Assembly: GCA_948470475.1 (NCBI GenBank)
Contig: OX419342.1
Coordinates: forward strand, 28,662,376-28,726,375
Source of the DNA: Galaxea fascicularis
Taxonomy: Eukaryota; Cnidaria; Anthozoa; Scleractinia; Euphylliidae
Direction of reading: 5' to 3'
Length of the DNA: 64,000 nucleotides
In this document: one piece after another, positions 24,901 to 36,534 of the stretch
How positions within the stretch are numbered: position 1 is the stretch's first letter
How the letters are laid out: each line of letters begins with the position of its first letter
Program-made: the position numbers and the translations under genes
Notes under the pieces: generated by a model
Told to the model about the DNA's origin: nothing
The model's database searches: none
The model's input: the letters and a program-made list of their open reading frames with translations, nothing else

Positions 24901-27900
24901 AATAACCGTGCAGAAAAGGTTGTAAACTTCAATTTCGCGAGTTTAATTCAAGCTCTGATAATGCCAAAATTTGGCTTGTTGATCTATTAGAAAACGAGAG
25001 GGCTTTTTCGTTATCTTTGGTACGGAGTGAAAGATTATATATTGTTTTAGCCATTCTGCCAAAGAAAACAAAAGCGCCAGTTTTTCTATCATCCCAATTT
25101 AATTTCTGTCTAGCAACAATTGATCATCCATCGAGATGCTCCAGAGCTTTTCAACCATCAAAAGATTCTCTTCTGTGTCACTTTTCTGGATTAATAACGA
25201 AAAACCTCACTCAAATTATTTTTAGGATCTTAACAAATGGTTGTAATAATTTTTTTCTAAACTCCTTTAATTTGCTTTGCCTCAAATGCCATGGTTTTGC
25301 GATTATTGCTCTCAGCCTACTCTCTCACGTTATTATTATCTCGGTTACCACGGAAACCAAGGCAAAGTCCACGCCATGCGGTGAGAATTTTCATTAAACC
25401 TGTATTTGAAAAGCCCTCTCTTTAGATCATTTATTGGAGCTGACCTGCAAAAATAGCCTTACTCGTATTTATCGCAAGTATTGCAAGACATCTCCTGTCC
25501 AAAGAGCACACCACTTACATATTTCCGTACACCCATTGTTGCCCCATTTTGTTTAATCTCTTGCTCTCTTATCGCACCCTACTTCTTGAAATTAATTTTT
25601 CTGCAGAGCGGGGAAAGATCTCCTTCACAATTCATTTCCTGCTTGTTAGAAAGCTTAAATGTAAAGATTTCTTATTTGCTAACTGATAACGACCAATTTA
25701 AAAGATGTTCTTGATACTGTCCAAAAAAAAAAAACGAGGTCTTAAATTGATTTTAGACTCTTCTTGTTCATCGCTTTATGTCGTCGCTTCGTTCATATTG
25801 TTTACCAGAAAACGAACGAACGCTCTCGTACAGCTCTAAGAAAATTCCCATGATGTTTTTCTAAGTGGGACCAGTCTTTGTTCAGTGTTAATTATTCAAC
25901 ATGCGTTTCTCCATTGTTATTTGATCGAATTGAATTCCCCTCAGTAATTTGCGATTGCCGGGTTACACTGAAGCTATTCTCTGACAGAAAAGCGCAAATC
26001 GCCAGGATTTCACGTGAAGTCAAGGATGGCTTCGTACTCCCACCCCTGCGTTCTAATTCCGTTTCTTGCGCGAAAACGTGTGCAATTTTGCCCTAAACAA
26101 TTTCAGAGTTTTCACCATATTTTATGCTACTAAACGTGTGCATGGTAACCTATTTTAAATTTAGTGATGAATAATGTGGGCTTTACCGACGGTCTATGTT
26201 GGCCCATTTGCAATGACGCAGTTACTCTTTTCATTTGCGATAATTAACGAAATCTCTCGGCAGAAGCCGTTTCCTGGCAATATATCGCTTTTTTTCCCGA
26301 ATAAACGAATTTTCTTTCAAAAGGACACCGTCAATCGCCCCTAATTGCTCTACTCTAATGGCTTCCAAAGATGACACAGAACTGTTTAGTTTGAATCTAT
26401 ACACTAGGTCGTTTCCTTGTCTTTGTTCTCCAAACGACATCCCGCCGCGCTTTAACTTTATCTTTCAACAACAGAATATTGTCGGTAAAAATACGTTTCG
26501 CACGACTGTGTTGCAAAGTGGCAGTCCTCAAGATGTGTACGGAACATTAATGTGGAGTCTTTACGTGAGTTTATTTCAGAGTTTGAGAGCATGCCGCAGA
26601 AGTTTTGATCTGTAAATTGCTCGTTGATGGTTTTGAGCTGAAAAACAGGTGCATCAACTTAGGAACTTTCCCATCAAAAGTTCACGTCGGTTGCATTCAT
26701 TACAAGAGGCAATTTAAAATACGTAACTTAATTCAAATTATCCAAAGGCGACCATTTGCCTCTAAGAAAATCGTTAGTCAGTGCATTACGGGAAGTTTCA
26801 AAGACAGGCTCGTTTAGTTTTACAACCCTACATGGTTCCTGATTTTCAAATAATTGCAGTTTTCGTAAATGTTCGTTTTCATGGTGTTTATTGCTCCGTG
26901 TTGTGCGAAAATATTGTTCGTTGTAAACAAAGGAACTTGTGGATAATGACATTCCGTTTCAAAGGGTTTTCCATTACAACGCGCTTCCTCTTCAAGCCAA
27001 ATATGTTTTAATAACGCAATTTGACAGTAACTTGCATGAAACGCTGCTCCATTCAGCAAACTTAGCGATCAAGTTACAAAATTTAATAGCCGTGAAGCTG
27101 AATGATAGAGCTTACTAGAAGAGTGCTTTATGCGTTTATTGTTACTGAAAGATTTCCCCATCAATTAACATTTTCTTGTCAGCAATAAAAGATTCATACA
27201 TTTGTCAAAATTTAAACCTAGTTTCTGTCACTCAGCTGAGGTTGTGTCTCTGGTGATGTTTACGGATATGCAGATGTCCAAAGAAACTAGGAGTCGTTTA
27301 GTAGCAAAAAATAAACGAACCCGCGTTAGTCAAGCGCATTTGAAGCATCAGAATATTTGCTCCTCGAGTCGCACCTTTGTCTTGCAAATTTCCTAGATTG
27401 GCGTATGAAAGCGTGTATGAGTAGTGTTTGTAATCGGCCTTTATCCCCATGTCGGCATTCAATTCAGCTACAAACTTTCTTCCGTCAGTTCCTCTTTACC
27501 GATAATTACTTGAACATTCTTCTGCAGCATTTAATCAATATAGGACTAAATCAATAATGAAACAAGGCTATATAGAAAACATCAGAATATTTTCGACTGT
27601 TTGAATGCAAAAACTCTAATAAACACTAATAAATTAAACCTTAGTCACAAACACATAAGTTATTAAAAATAGAAACACTATTTCTTATTAAAATTTCTAA
27701 GAAAATTAGCCACTAAACGGAAAAAGGGCGATTTTCTTGTTACTAATGGTTTGGCTTTTGAATAGATTATACCTTTGTTCGATAGCAATAATAGTATCTC
27801 GCTGAATTTTTGCCGTTGAAATAATTGACAATAGTTATCTCGGTGACGATCTCGGTGACTAGGTTTTTAATTCATCGAGAAAAAAACTTGAGGATAATTT

Positions 27901-29290
27901 ACCATTAATATATACTAAAAGACCGGAGCCAAAACTATTTCATCGTATTATTACTCGGCATTTGTTGGCATGGCTGGTTGCCTCGATAAACAATTGTCAA
28001 AAGTTGATTATTTTCAACTTTCGGCGAGTTCGACAAATACATTGTTTCTCCGCGGCAGCCCTTTGATTCAATGCTTTAGCTCTAATAGCATCACATCCAA
28101 CTCTGTTTATATCAGTTACACAACAATGGACTGTTGGGTTTTTTCTTTTTTACAACCTTTGTGGTTTTGTTTTGTTTTGTTTCATTTTTTATGTAATTAT
28201 TCGATGTCTAACAGTTTACATTTTAACGTAGGTTTGATTCACCGGTTGTGATGTTTTTCAAAAATTTGTAGTTGCAGTGGTTTGTAAAACTGTTCTCAAC
28301 AAGTGAACGTGCTCGAAACCAAACTCGTTTGATATTACAATGTGATTTGCCTCAGGGTCTTACCGAATGTCCTCAACAATAACATCATTGCTTTCAAAAT
28401 AATTACGTTATGATACAGAAAGGGAAATTCAGCTGATGCAAATGACAAACCAGCTGACGCTTAAATGGTCTTTTCGGCAATTTTTTTGGTAATAGAACTA
28501 CTAGTCAGTCGCAGTTCAATTTGCATATTCTAGCGTTAATTTACCCAGTAATCCCGAATTATATTATATACGATAAAATACTACCACAAAAACGAGTCAG
28601 CAAAAGTTTCATCCTGTTGAATGGCCAAATTTTCTTGTAATTGTGTCAGTTTGGTAGTAGCTCTGGCAGAAATGCGACACTTGGGCAAAACCGAGTTCAA
28701 CACTGCACTCCGTTCTATTATTTGTGATATTGCCGCAGAGTAATCTTAAGTCAAAACGCTGAAAATGAGTGAAGTAAACAAACTCATCAAGTGGTGTGGT
28801 TTAACTTAAGTACGTACCATATTCATTCAAGTTAATTAGAAACTCTTCGCTCTTTTGCTCGAGGATTCACCGTGAATCGCCCTTGTTCTGATCCATAATA
28901 TCGAAAACCAGTAAAGCCTTCATGTACGAATCTTGAACAAAATGTGAAAAAGTTTCGTATCCCTGCTTGTTGTCTCCATCAACTTTTTTTAAACATTTCC
29001 CGATAAGTTATCACCTCAGGCTCTTCAGCATAATTCTGCTCGAATGTTCCCAGTGAAGATTATGTTGACAAACGAAACTCGGAAAAGCGAGTGAGCAACT
29101 GAACAAAAAAAAAATGGGAGAGGCAAAGTGCCCTGTTTTAGTATTTGGTTCCATTCGACTCGAAGGCCAAGTAAAACTGACAACATTTCTTCCGGTTAGC
29201 CGCCCTCTTTCTCTCTCTAATTCCTTCGTACGAGGGTCAAAAAAGGGGTCAAATTTCAAGCAATGAAAGTTTGGTTTGGCAGGAACTTGA
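21936..29290. other. gene-free region downstream of INSM1-like gene
   Basis: After the TGA at 21933-21935 the sequence is AT-rich and holds no recognisable gene. An ATTAAA at 22360-22365 could serve as poly(A) signal for the zinc-finger gene, but nothing confirms it. No transposon was recognised until the LINE at 29297. Short open frames such as 22609-22860 and 25017-25397 show no domain and no intron-exon logic. Confidence 0.35.
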
Positions 29291-29296
29291 AATATT

Positions 29297-29816
29297 TCAG
29301 TTTGCAGAGAGGCTTAAGATAATATAATTGGCAGGTTTCATGACGAGCCTCTCTCGCAGGTCTGAACAAGGACGCTTACGATTGGCGTCTTTGATGGAGG
29401 GTGGCAATGTTGCTCTCTTCAGAGCCTCTTGATAGCCTAAATCTGGGAAAATAATATTAAGTACACGGCGCTGAATTTTCTCTAGCTCTTCAGAGAGATA
29501 CTCAGGCAAACCGTTGTGGAAGACTTGGCAGGCATATTCAGACACGGGGCGGATACATGTAGTATAGAGACTGAGTAGCTGCGCAGGATCTCCTTTTGCA
29601 AGCGTAAGTTGCCTTAACAGATAAAGCCTGGAGGCTCCTTTTTTGATAACATTCTCTATATGAGCGTTCCACTTTAGATTGTTTGAAATTGTGAGACCAA
29701 GAAGTTTTACGCTAGTTACAACCTCTATCGGTTTGTTGTTAATAGTAACTGCTTCGGAGGGATCTGGGGACCTTGAGAAACATATCTGCAATTCTTTACA
29801 CTTGGTCTCATTCAAT
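29297..29816 (-). mobile_element. CR1-like LINE, 3' part of reverse transcriptase ORF
   Basis: About 170 residues are open on the minus strand. They carry the distal part of a CR1/Jockey-type reverse transcriptase: KLLGLTISNNLKW, then IENVIKKGASRLYLLRQL, then SVSEYA-like PVSEYACQVFHNGLP, then LEKIQRRVLNIIF. The upstream half of the same ORF lies at about 36535-36946. The two were separated by the transposon 29817-36534. The copy is a truncated relic. Confidence 0.85.
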
Positions 29817-29817
29817 C

Positions 29818-30129
29818 CACCTTTTGAGCGTCAGCTTTCACGTGTAGTGTCACGTGACTTTTGATGTAAACAAACCCCGAAAGTTCGGACATTTGGGAAG
29901 GTCGGACAAGAAAGCATAGAGTGAAACGGTGTTGCGAGCGTACATAAAACATTGACTTCTTTTTGCGTGGGACTTGAATATGATGCAACCGAGGTACTAG
30001 CCAGTTCCACGTTTAGGGTTTCATGTGGGACGGGATGATTCTACGTACCCAGATGTACAGAAATTACGTGGGTAAGTCCAGTTTCGCCCACGTTAGGAGT
30101 TCCATAGCAGGACGGAAACAACATGTATT
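29818..30129 (+). repeat. left terminal inverted repeat of ISL2EU-like element
   Basis: It begins CACCTTTTGAGCGTCAGC. It matches the reverse complement of 36222-36533 at 311 of 312 positions; the mismatch is A at 30080 against G (complement of C at 36271). It probably contains the promoter of the plus-strand gene. Confidence 0.95.
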
Positions 30130-30226
30130 TGCCATACGTCATTTCAGTAATAAAGCGTAGTGAATCTGATTTAAGTGTGTAAATTTTATATCGACCCTCA
30201 TGACTTTGAATGTCTAACACGTCGAA

Positions 30227-33200
30227 ATGTCGAAGCAGAGGAGTATGTGCGACTTTCACACAATGAATGTTGTAGAACTTAAAAAATATCTGCAGGAACG
30301 TGGAGTTTCAGTGAGCGGGTATTTGAAATCTTCGCTGATAGAAATCGCCTCTGCAGTTGAAGCAATGATGCTACCGGTGGATCCAAATTTTGAAAAGGAC
30401 AAAACCAATGATGCAGACAATTTAATAATTCATGATATGCTAATTCCCAATCCATTCTCTCTGAAGACCGTGAATAACTTCAACTCCTCGCCTCCATTTG
30501 GTTTGTACGATATTTTTAACCATTTAATTTGCCACTCAACCGAATACGACAAACAGGGACTCGCCGCTTACAAGTCATTCGATGATTATCGTTTATTTGA
30601 TGATGGTTATGTGGAATCTTTACAAACCGTTCAGTTAAATCAAGAGGGAGTCCATGTATATGTAGCGAAAGTACGGCCCTTCATGAAAATCAAAACAGAT
30701 GAAGGGAAAGAGCACTACAACCTGTGGTTTATTCTTGAAGGTAGAGGCGGAAACAGAGGCAGTGTACTAGAGGCAAGATGTGAGTGTAAGGGTGGTCAGG
30801 ATGGGGGATGTAAGCACATTGCTGCTGCAATGTACTCCCTTGAAGATTTACTAAACACTAGTGGGAAAGACAGCGTAACAAGTGGCCCCTGCATCTGGGT
30901 GAAGAAACAGAGGGCAAATACTCAGCCATGCGAAGTGAAGGATTTGATGATTGAGAAAGCAAAGAAACCCTTTTTGAAAAAAAGAAAACGTAAACACACA
31001 TTCTCCCAAAATATCCAAATGGATGTCCGTGCACCTATTGACACAAACCCGCCAGATGAAGAACATCTAAGAAATTTTACAGAAAAGATGAGCCAGTTAA
31101 CCAACAGTAGACCTGTTATCTTTCCTTTATTCAAAAAACTGTATTGCCTTAATACAGAATTTGATGGATCTACTGAATCTAATTATAGTAAGCTAAGGAG
31201 TGGTATTATGATGACGAAAGTACAAGAGATTTCAAGAAATGATCCCAATATTTCGGCAGAAGAAGTGGTAAGGTTGTTGTTTTTCAGTGATGAAGAAATT
31301 GACTATATTGAGAGCAGTACAGCAAAGCAATGGCAATGTGAGGACTGGTATGCACACAAGGCAGGGTTTATAACTGCTTCAAAGTGCAAGAGAGTCTTTA
31401 CCCGTCAAGAAACTCTCGAGCGAAATAGGTCTGAAAATGTGACAAAGTTAGTACAAGCTATTGCATTAACACAGAGAGGCCCAACTAATTGCAGACAACA
31501 ATCAATGGAACCGCAAAATGCCAGAGAGTGGGGGTTGTTCCATGAAGAGAGTGCTCGTAAAGCATATAAGCGTGTTGCAAGCCATACCCACCACAAACTG
31601 GAATTGGTATCAAAAGGTTTTTTAATTTCAAAATCAAAGCCTTTCCTGGGAGCCAGTGTGGATAATATTCAGAAATGCCAGTGTTCTCCTGGCTGTCCTA
31701 ACACTGTTGTAGAATACAAATGTCCCTGGAAACACAGAGATCTCCACCCAAAAGAAGCTTTCCTTACCCCAGAAATTGGTGGCATAAAATATGGTGATGG
31801 GTTTGCTTTGAAATTAACTTCACAGTACTACTGCCAAGTTCAGCTTGAAATGTTTGTAACTGGGCTGAAAATTTGTAACTTTGTTGTGTGGACCAAGCAA
31901 GGAATCTTCTCAGTTGAGGTGCCCTTTGATCCACAATTCATGTGTAATGTGTGTGCCAAACTAGAGACGTTTTGGACAACTCAAGTTCTCCCCTTCCTGA
32001 TGACTGCTGTATCCAGGCCAGTACTGTCAGGTATATACCTACTATATCATAACCTTTTTTCTCATTTATAAATTCAAACGTTCTGGCACAGAGATTCCAA
32101 ACAGGCCACATGTGAAGGCTTGTTTGTGATTTGATTCCTCTGAATGTCAACCTTATCTCTTTAAAGTTCACATATTTGTAATACGAATCTGAAAATTTAG
32201 TAGTCATAACACATTTTTGAGAAAGTGGATGTTCTAGCTACATCTAGTTGTCTATATATAAATGGTGGGGGTTAATTCTTATAGATTCACCACAAGTGGT
32301 ACACGAATCTCAGGATACCAGCTGTTCTAGTGTTCTTGACGTTACCAGACCAGTTCAAGCGAAGATGTCAGAAGCATATGACAAGACTTCTCAAGCTACC
32401 ATCTGCCCAATCAAAACAGAAGCTATCGATTTGGAAAGCTCACAGTACTGTACCCCTGCCACAAGTTGTTCAGACAGTGTATTATTTTCTGGGCTACAAG
32501 TCTACAAGGAGGATGTGGAAACTGTCCAGCCAAAGTCCATGATCACTGACACAATAGTTTTGTTTTTGTTCAAGTAAGTATTAATGACATTTCAAAACTA
32601 TAATTCTCTATCAAGTAAAGATGGTCAACAAAATGAATGTATGACAAGTTGCATTCAGCCGGCATTATACCTTAGTTTGCAGATATACATTTTAATTAAA
32701 ACAATTTCCTGTTATGGTTTCAGGCAACTACCCCAGTGTTATCCCATTGTCAGTTCCTTTTTCTATACCACTCTATGTGGGGAACAAGATGTTAATGAAA
32801 CATCCTCAAGGTAATAACACTCAACAAGTACTTAAAATTGCAAGTTTAATGCAGTCATGATTACACAACTGTTCATGAAGACTAACAATTTTGACATGAT
32901 TTTTTTAGAATGGTTCGGCATCAATCAGCAGAGAAGTTTTTTAAGGCAAACCTCCTGAACAGTGGATACGTGTTCATTCCAATCAATAGAAGGTTGGAAT
33001 TGTTTGAATTTACAATAAAACTTATACTGATATGTTTTGTAGCAATTAATAAACTGAGGTAAATTTTCATTTTTTCAGTTTACATTGGCTTCTTGCTGTA
33101 TTGACCCCATGGTGAGCATTCTGAGACTACAATAATTTGTTAAACACATTTTTTTATTGTTCTGAATTACCAAGAGTGTAACTTATGATTCTCTGGAATT

Positions 33201-33932
33201 TAAGTTCTAAATGTTGATTCCTCCTAAGGCACCTATTGATACTGGACTCATTGACTTGGGATATTAGCACAAGGCATGCAGAAATAAACAATATCAACAG
33301 GTATCTATCGTAATAATTATTGGCAGTGAATAAACACAAAATGAAAATAATCAATGTCACTTTTTGTTAACTTTGCATTGCTCTCTTTCGTAGCTTCTTG
33401 GATCACCTATGTGCAGCTAGCAGCATACCTGTCAAGACAAGCCAGCGGTCACCGCATGTGCTTAAGGTAACCAAAGTGTGGGAGCAAAATGTTGTTATTT
33501 ATGTAAGGTGAAATCAGTTGCATACCTGTTTAACTTAATAGCAATCAAACCAAAATAATGTTATGATTAATTATTATTAAGATGGCACTCATGGACATTT
33601 ATTGTTCTTTTTTCCAGGTACCACAACAGTTGGAAGGAAGCAACAACTGTGGGTTTCACATGTTCATGTTTATTGACCATTTCTTACAGGTATGTTTGGA
33701 GGAAAATGACACTGAGTTATATATGTCGGGTAAAACCTCTTTTTTTTTTTTAATGTTTTGTCAATGTAAGATAGAAATTCATTTTTTTACTATCCCATAG
33801 GATATAAAGGAGTACGAAAGTGATCCAACTGCCTACGTCAATGCTGAACATCAGTGGTTTGACCCCAAAGATGCAGAAACCAAGAGAACATTAACAAGAT
33901 CTTTCTTGGAGGCTCTATTTGTAAATAAATAA
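30227..33932 (+). CDS. transposon-encoded SAP-SWIM-YqaJ nuclease fused to Ulp1/C48 protease, nine exons
   Basis: Exons: 30227-32030, 32285-32573, 32724-32810, 32909-32992, 33080-33112, 33230-33301, 33394-33466, 33618-33689, 33801-33932. All introns are GT-AG and all eight junctions keep frame, giving 2646 nt and 881 residues. Residues 14-44 form a SAP motif (ELKKYLQERGVSVSG). C185-x-C187-x7-C195-x-H197 is a SWIM zinc finger. Residues about 375-560 form a YqaJ/lambda-exonuclease-type nuclease with E440, D479 (GASVD), E496-x-K498 (VEYKCP) and Q537-x-Q539. Residues about 685-850 form a Ulp1-like cysteine protease: H757 in LHWLLAV, D772 in LLILDSL, Q818 and C825 in VPQQLEGSNNCG. YqaJ proteins accompany ISL2EU transposases and probably process DNA during transposition. 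The protease may cleave SUMO or another ubiquitin-like modifier on host or transposon proteins; that is inference. Exon 5 has only 33 nt. AATAAA overlaps the stop (33924-33929). Confidence 0.85.
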
Positions 33933-33967
33933 AAATTTCACCAACATGCTAACTGGCCTGGTTTTGT

Positions 33968-36043
33968 TCAACTTGCCTTTATTATTGATGGTTGTAAATT
34001 TACAAGTATTGCACAGACAGTAACAGCAGAGGTAATATATGGTTTGCATGTAAGTGGAATAACTCCCCGAAGAAAAGTGAACAGTTTCAGTCTTCTTATC
34101 ATTCGCTCAATATGAACCCTTGCAGTTGCAACTCTTCTTGTGGCAGTAGATGCTCGTGCAGATACATTATTTCTGCGCATGATTGGAGGTGCAATAAGTA
34201 GAGCATTGTGCAGTGCTAATAGATCCTGTATGTTAAATCCCTTGTCGGCCATTACAGCATCGCCTGGCTGTAATTTTCCCAGAAAACCACTTGCATGTAC
34301 TATTTCCTTGTCACTGATACTTCCACTGTATAAATTGGACACAAAGTTGAAATGCAAAACAGGAGACATTGAAATAAGTAACTTAAACGTGTTTGAGGAC
34401 TTGTATTGGCTGTAGGTGGATCTTTGACTGGATGGCTTACAGGGTTTTTCCACATAGAATTCAGTACAATCTATTATTGCTCTCACATTCATGAACTTAT
34501 CCTTTTTGAAGCAGTTTGGTCTAGGTATCCCAATCAAGTCTTCTTTGGTTGAGAACGGTAGAAGAAACCTCAGCTCCTTTTCAAGAAATAAAATCCATGT
34601 GATAAATATTCTACTTCCAGATCCTGTGGTAATGCCAAATACATCGCACAGCATCTCCAAACTTGGGTTTCGTCTAAGCCTCACAAGTGTGAACACAAAT
34701 TGCTCCTTAGATGTCAATTTAGACAGCTCTTGTCTCTTCTGCAAAAACAAAGTAACCAACAACGAAAAACTCACAACAAAATACATTGGTAGTGATAATT
34801 TTCCACGCTAAGAGTACTAAACAAAAGGACCAACATAGATACTTTAATTATCTTGTTATGACTGTTGTTGGGCCAGTGAGAATTAGACAAATACCTTTAA
34901 GTATTTTTCCTTGATCTTTCCAGTTTTAGTTTTTAGTGGACCCTTCCAGATGTTCATCCGTTCACTCTTTACTTTAACTTCACTGTAAATCAGCTCAAGA
35001 CATTCTTTTGTCATTCCTACATTAATAGTAAATATATTTCCAAATAAATATTGCAATGATGACAGTGTGCATAAATCTTGCAGCCAAGGAGAATTAAGTC
35101 ATGCTCATGGAAGTCAACTTACATTATTCTTCATTTTCAACAATTTAGTTGGTGTACCTGTGTAGTGGTAAGTTTTCTGTGGGTCCATTACTTTTTCCAT
35201 AAATAAAAACTTCATCAGTTTGTCCCTGCCTGAAGTCTGCATGATTTGAGAAAAGGTTGCACTCAAAATGAAATTGAAAGAAGAAAATATCGTGAAAATA
35301 TGTTCAGTGGTGGAAGATAATGACAGGTAACTAACCTGCGTGCTGCACTGTCTGATTACTTTTGCTTCAGTCTGTGTGCTGCGGTTGGTGTGTGACACTA
35401 CCGGTTCATCAGGCCGAAAGTCGTCAGTAATTTGCCCGGCGAGTACGTCTGCGCTCGGCTCTGGGAACTCGTCGTTTTGCTCGAGTTCTTCTGCGGTCGT
35501 GGCTACCTCTACGGTGAGCTCCAAAAGTGCTCTGGCAGCTGCATGTTCCTCTTGGGATTTACCCGTATGGCGATGAAGCGTTAACAGGGTTTTAGCGGCT
35601 GATCGTTCGAGGCAAATTTTCTTGCCCCACTCTCTGACGGCATCTCGTTCACCTGATGCCTTTCGCTTTCGATTGAGTCGCGACACCTATGCATGCACAA
35701 TAGAAAATTTTTAATTTGGAGTGACAAGTTATGTTACAGATATTTACACAAATGGACTTACACTTTCTTTGCTTGCAACAGCAGATACTGGGTCAGGATC
35801 CTCGAGTGTTGGACCGTTTTCACCAACAAAGTGGAGACTACAGATGTAACTGTCCTTCGTACACACAAACGAGTCACCGCGATGACATGCCTTTATCCAC
35901 TTTTTCCTTCTCTCGATTTCTCTAACTGCGCCGGGAAAATGGAAAAACTTGATAGGATCACCCTTCGCGTTTCTTACCCACGACTTAGGGTATCGGGAGT
36001 CGTTTTTACAAGTACCATAAGCACATCTTTTAGTCGTTACCAT
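33968..36043 (-). CDS. THAP-DDE transposase (ISL2EU / DDE_Tnp_4 type), five exons
   Basis: Exons in transcript order: 36043-35762, 35686-35336, 35236-35158, 35016-34895, 34738-33968, total 1605 nt, 534 residues plus TGA. The start was chosen because the THAP zinc finger begins six residues later: C7-x4-C12 ... C68-x2-H71 (C2CH). Exon 3 must end at ACAG before GTACAC (35158); that gives the YHYTGMTKECL junction typical of the family and keeps frame. A later GTAAGT at 35122 breaks it. Exon 5 carries the RNase H-like catalytic triad: D368 in AIIDCTEF, D443 in VMADKGF and E489 in VHIERMIRRLK. It acts in the nucleus, binding the terminal repeats and cutting and joining DNA. A minus-strand AATAAA (33983-33978) lies just before the stop, so the 3' UTR would be very short. 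Confidence 0.88.
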
Positions 36044-36221
36044 ACTGCGACACACAACAACCGTGAAAGTGACAACTGTGTCCGTTGCATCACTTTGAAG
36101 TCCCACGCAATATATAAGATTTGTAATTTACACACTTAAATCACACTCACTACACTTTATTACTGAATTGAAGTGTGGCAATTTTACATGAGGGTATTGG
36201 TAATAACAAAGTAATGCAAAG

Positions 36222-36533
36222 AATACATGTTGTTTCCGTCCTGCTATGGAACTCCTAACGTGGGCGAAACCGGACTTACCCACGTAATTTCTGTACATCT
36301 GGGTACGTAGAATCATCCCGTCCCACATGAAACCCTAAACGTGGAACTGGCTAGTACCTCGGTTGCATCATATTCAAGTCCCACGCAAAAAGAAGTCAAT
36401 GTTTTATGTACGCTCGCAACACCGTTTCACTCTATGCTTTCTTGTCCGACCTTCCCAAATGTCCGAACTTTCGGGGTTTGTTTACATCAAAAGTCACGTG
36501 ACACTACACGTGAAAGCTGACGCTCAAAAGGTG
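36222..36533 (-). repeat. right terminal inverted repeat of ISL2EU-like element
   Basis: It is the inverted partner of 29818-30129 with one mismatch and ends GCTCAAAAGGTG. The start codon of the transposase lies 178 bp inside it, so it probably carries that gene's promoter. Confidence 0.95.
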
Positions 36534-36534
36534 A

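Larger units (their letters stand above)
29817..36534. mobile_element. autonomous ISL2EU-like DNA transposon with two intact convergent genes
   Basis: The element is bounded by 312-bp inverted repeats (29818-30129 and 36222-36533, one mismatch). Beyond these the repeats continue with weaker similarity to about 30187 and 36122, broken by a 40-bp indel. Flanks show AT (or AAT) duplicated at 29814-29816 and 34 bases... positions 36534-36536, in line with the short AT duplication of ISL2EU elements. It inserted into a CR1-like LINE. It carries a plus-strand SAP-SWIM-YqaJ-Ulp1 gene (30227-33932) and a minus-strand THAP-DDE transposase (36043-33968). Both start just inside a terminal repeat and end tail to tail with 35 bp between stops. 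Both reading frames are complete after splicing, so the copy may be competent. Confidence 0.9.

Noticed and set aside
35114..35157. Longer exon 3 of the transposase ending at GTAAGT (35122)
   Set aside because: It puts exon 4 out of frame. Ending at 35158 restores phase and yields the family-typical YTGM junction.
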